From the NCBI GenBank assembly GCA_041946755.1, contig JBHGBB010000197.1:1-7140 (forward strand): a stretch of DNA of 7,140 nt. The letters run 5' to 3'. The translations under genes were made by a program, and so were the position numbers. Below, one piece after another: positions 6,158-7,140 of this stretch; the stretch's first letter is position 1, and every line of letters starts with the position of its first letter. The notes under the pieces are model-generated. The model saw nothing but the letters and a program-made list of their open reading frames with translations. It ran no database searches and was not told the origin of the DNA. The stretch comes from JBHGBB01 sp041946755. Lineage in GTDB: Bacteria; UBP4; UBA4092; JAOAEQ01.

Positions 6158-6958
6158 TTACGGCAAATCGGTTTTGATGATAATCGGTTCATCCATCGCG
6201 ATATTCAGAGTAGCAACGGCATTGCCGTTAACAATTGCGATTTCTAAAAACTCGGTGCTGCCGAAATAGGCGATTATATCGCCGGGGTTCCCTTCCGCAA
6301 ACGTTTCTACTATCCGGTTGATTTTCTTCTTGCCGATTACGATAGAGAATTTCTTTTTGCCAATCGTTTGATTCCAAAATGCTTTCGAGATATCGGTGAT
6401 AATATTCCCGAAATGATCGATATGCAATATATGACCATAGATTTGGGTGTCGATAATCCCCGGTTCCGGGATAGGGAATTTAATCAGTTTCTCGGCTGCC
6501 GGGCCGAATTTGGTGGCTGGGATACCTAACGATAAATGAGCGGCAGCCGGTGCGAAAATATCCCGGCCGTGGAATGTCGAACTTACCGACGGCAAGAAAT
6601 ATTTCCGATTCTCTAACTGGATAAGATGTTTGGTATGTTCATTCTGGATAACATAACTCAGAACTCCATTATCCGGTGCCAGAAAATAATAGTTATCGGT
6701 TTGGACAAGGAGCGCTTTTCGTTCACTGCCGACTCCGGGATCGATTACCACTACATGAATGGTTCCTTTCGGGAAATAGCGGTATGCAGTTGAGAAAATA
6801 AATGCGGCTTCCCTTATATTCTGCGGTGAAATGGAATGGGTTATATCAATAATCATTGCCTTCGGATTGATAGAGAGGATAACCCCTTTCATCTGGGCGA
6901 GATAAGTATCCGAAGTACCGAAATCGGTGGTTAAGGTTATGATTTTTGGTTGCATCAT
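6158..6958 (-). CDS. SAM hydroxide adenosyltransferase (DUF62; SAM-dependent chlorinase/fluorinase superfamily)
   Basis: Cytoplasmic enzyme predicted to hydrolyse S-adenosyl-L-methionine to adenosine and L-methionine by hydroxide attack at C5'. It has 266 residues, typical for the family. The N-terminal motif LTTDFG (9-14) is followed by YLAQMKGVI. The Asp-Arg-His triad described for characterised DUF62 hydrolases is present: Asp73 and Arg80 in VIDPGVGSER, and His130 in FHGRDIFAPAA. The spacing is close to the archaeal enzymes. The C-terminal domain has the family signatures IDHFGNIITDI (180-190) and the STEFLEIAIVNGNA segment near 234-247. Presence of the triad favours a hydrolase over a true chlorinase or fluorinase, though the sequence alone cannot measure that. 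The first of two adjacent ATG codons (6958) is chosen because AGGG on the minus strand (6968-6971) lies 9 bases upstream. The gene converges on the propeller-peptidase gene with 37 bases between stops and stands alone on its strand here. The physiological role of the family is unclear; recycling or lowering of SAM is a common proposal. Confidence 0.93.
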   Translation of the reverse strand: MMQPKIITLTTDFGTSDTYLAQMKGVILSINPKAMIIDITHSISPQNIREAAFIFSTAYRYFPKGTIHVVVIDPGVGSERKALLVQTDNYYFLAPDNGVLSYVIQNEHTKHLIQLENRKYFLPSVSSTFHGRDIFAPAAAHLSLGIPATKFGPAAEKLIKFPIPEPGIIDTQIYGHILHIDHFGNIITDISKAFWNQTIGKKKFSIVIGKKKINRIVETFAEGNPGDIIAYFGSTEFLEIAIVNGNAVATLNIAMDEPIIIKTDLP

Positions 6959-6967
6959 ATCATCTTA

Positions 6968-6971
6968 CCCT
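6968..6971 (-). promoter_or_regulatory. Probable ribosome binding site of the DUF62 gene
   Basis: AGGG on the minus strand, 9 bases before the ATG at 6958 and 12 before the alternative ATG at 6955. The spacing favours the upstream codon. I see no convincing -35/-10 pair further upstream. Confidence 0.45.
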
Positions 6972-7045
6972 GAAATCAGCTTTTTTAGCTAGATTATTAG
7001 GTGTCTACTTACATAATGTGGTTAGTCATGGGGGCTAAACCGGAA

Positions 7046-7080
7046 TATAACCCGAATTGGTCCAACCAATTCGGGTTATA
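7046..7080. repeat. Perfect palindrome I: 15-bp arms, 5-nt centre
   Basis: TATAACCCGAATTGG (7046-7060) and its exact reverse complement (7066-7080) flank TCCAA. One extra T-A pair can form inside, leaving a CCA loop. No T-run follows on either strand, so this is not a classical intrinsic terminator. It lies about 90 bases upstream of the DUF62 start codon. It could be a transcript-end structure, a protein-binding palindrome or an intergenic palindromic repeat. Confidence 0.9.
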
Positions 7081-7102
7081 CCTCGGTAGATCGAAAGAGT
7101 CG

Positions 7103-7139
7103 AAGTTGAATTTTTCGCAAATTGCGAAAAATTCAACTT
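7103..7139. repeat. Perfect palindrome II: 18-bp arms, 1-nt centre
   Basis: AAGTTGAATTTTTCGCAA (7103-7120) and its exact reverse complement (7122-7139) flank a single A. The element ends one base before the window edge and 22 bases after palindrome I, with which it shares no sequence. As RNA it would fold into a stem of about 17 bp with a 3-nt loop. What follows on the plus strand lies outside the window, so a terminator T-run there cannot be excluded. Confidence 0.92.
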
Positions 7140-7140
7140 G

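Noticed and set aside
6158..6958. Fluorinase or chlorinase
   Set aside because: The Asp-Arg-His triad of the hydroxide-using members is present and no halometabolite genes lie nearby, so hydrolase is the better call.
7046..7080. Classical Rho-independent terminator
   Set aside because: The stem is strong but no run of T follows it on either strand.
7046..7139. Possible CRISPR array
   Set aside because: The two palindromes differ in sequence, so there is no repeated unit, no spacer series and no cas gene.
1..7140. Circular element, because the last four bases (CTTG) equal the first four
   Set aside because: A 4-base match is expected by chance about once in 256 cases, and no replication, mobilisation or integrase gene is present.

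Overview
The window reads as ordinary bacterial chromosome from an uncultivated-type lineage. It is gene dense, with G+C estimated by eye in the low 40s percent. It holds four complete protein genes and no rRNA, tRNA, transposase, phage or CRISPR signal. Two of the four products carry signal peptides and are large multi-domain extracytoplasmic proteins: a golvesin-like/clan CD peptidase and a beta-propeller/zinc peptidase. Such architectures are common in metagenome-derived bacterial phyla, but nothing here fixes the phylum. Class II photolyases and SAM hydroxide adenosyltransferases are widespread in both bacteria and archaea; the signal peptides and the clear Shine-Dalgarno site favour a bacterium.

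Layout: (1) 1-116, a short tail with one imperfect hairpin. (2) 117-2054, minus strand, a secreted clan CD (C13/caspase-like) cysteine peptidase homologue with a golvesin-like N-terminal domain, two copies of an SH3-like plus helical module, and a C-terminal EF-hand-like loop. (3) 2055-2264, a divergent intergenic region with a good promoter for the photolyase, an extended -10 for the peptidase gene, and a small inverted repeat between them. (4) 2265-3614, plus strand, class II CPD photolyase. (5) 3718-6120, plus strand, a secreted seven-bladed-propeller protein with a gluzincin HELGH metallopeptidase domain and a C-terminal conserved domain, preceded by a consensus Shine-Dalgarno sequence. 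(6) 6158-6958, minus strand and convergent, SAM hydroxide adenosyltransferase (DUF62). (7) 6959-7140, an intergenic tail with two long, unrelated, essentially perfect palindromes.

The genes do not form one obvious pathway. The photolyase repairs UV-induced cyclobutane dimers in the cytoplasm. The DUF62 enzyme hydrolyses S-adenosylmethionine. The two peptidase-like proteins probably act outside the cytoplasmic membrane on unknown substrates. No coherent new defence or mobile system is visible. The items most worth follow-up are the clan CD peptidase with its internal duplication, the propeller-gluzincin fusion, the twin palindromes at the right end, and a strong CCGG-over-GGCC word bias.
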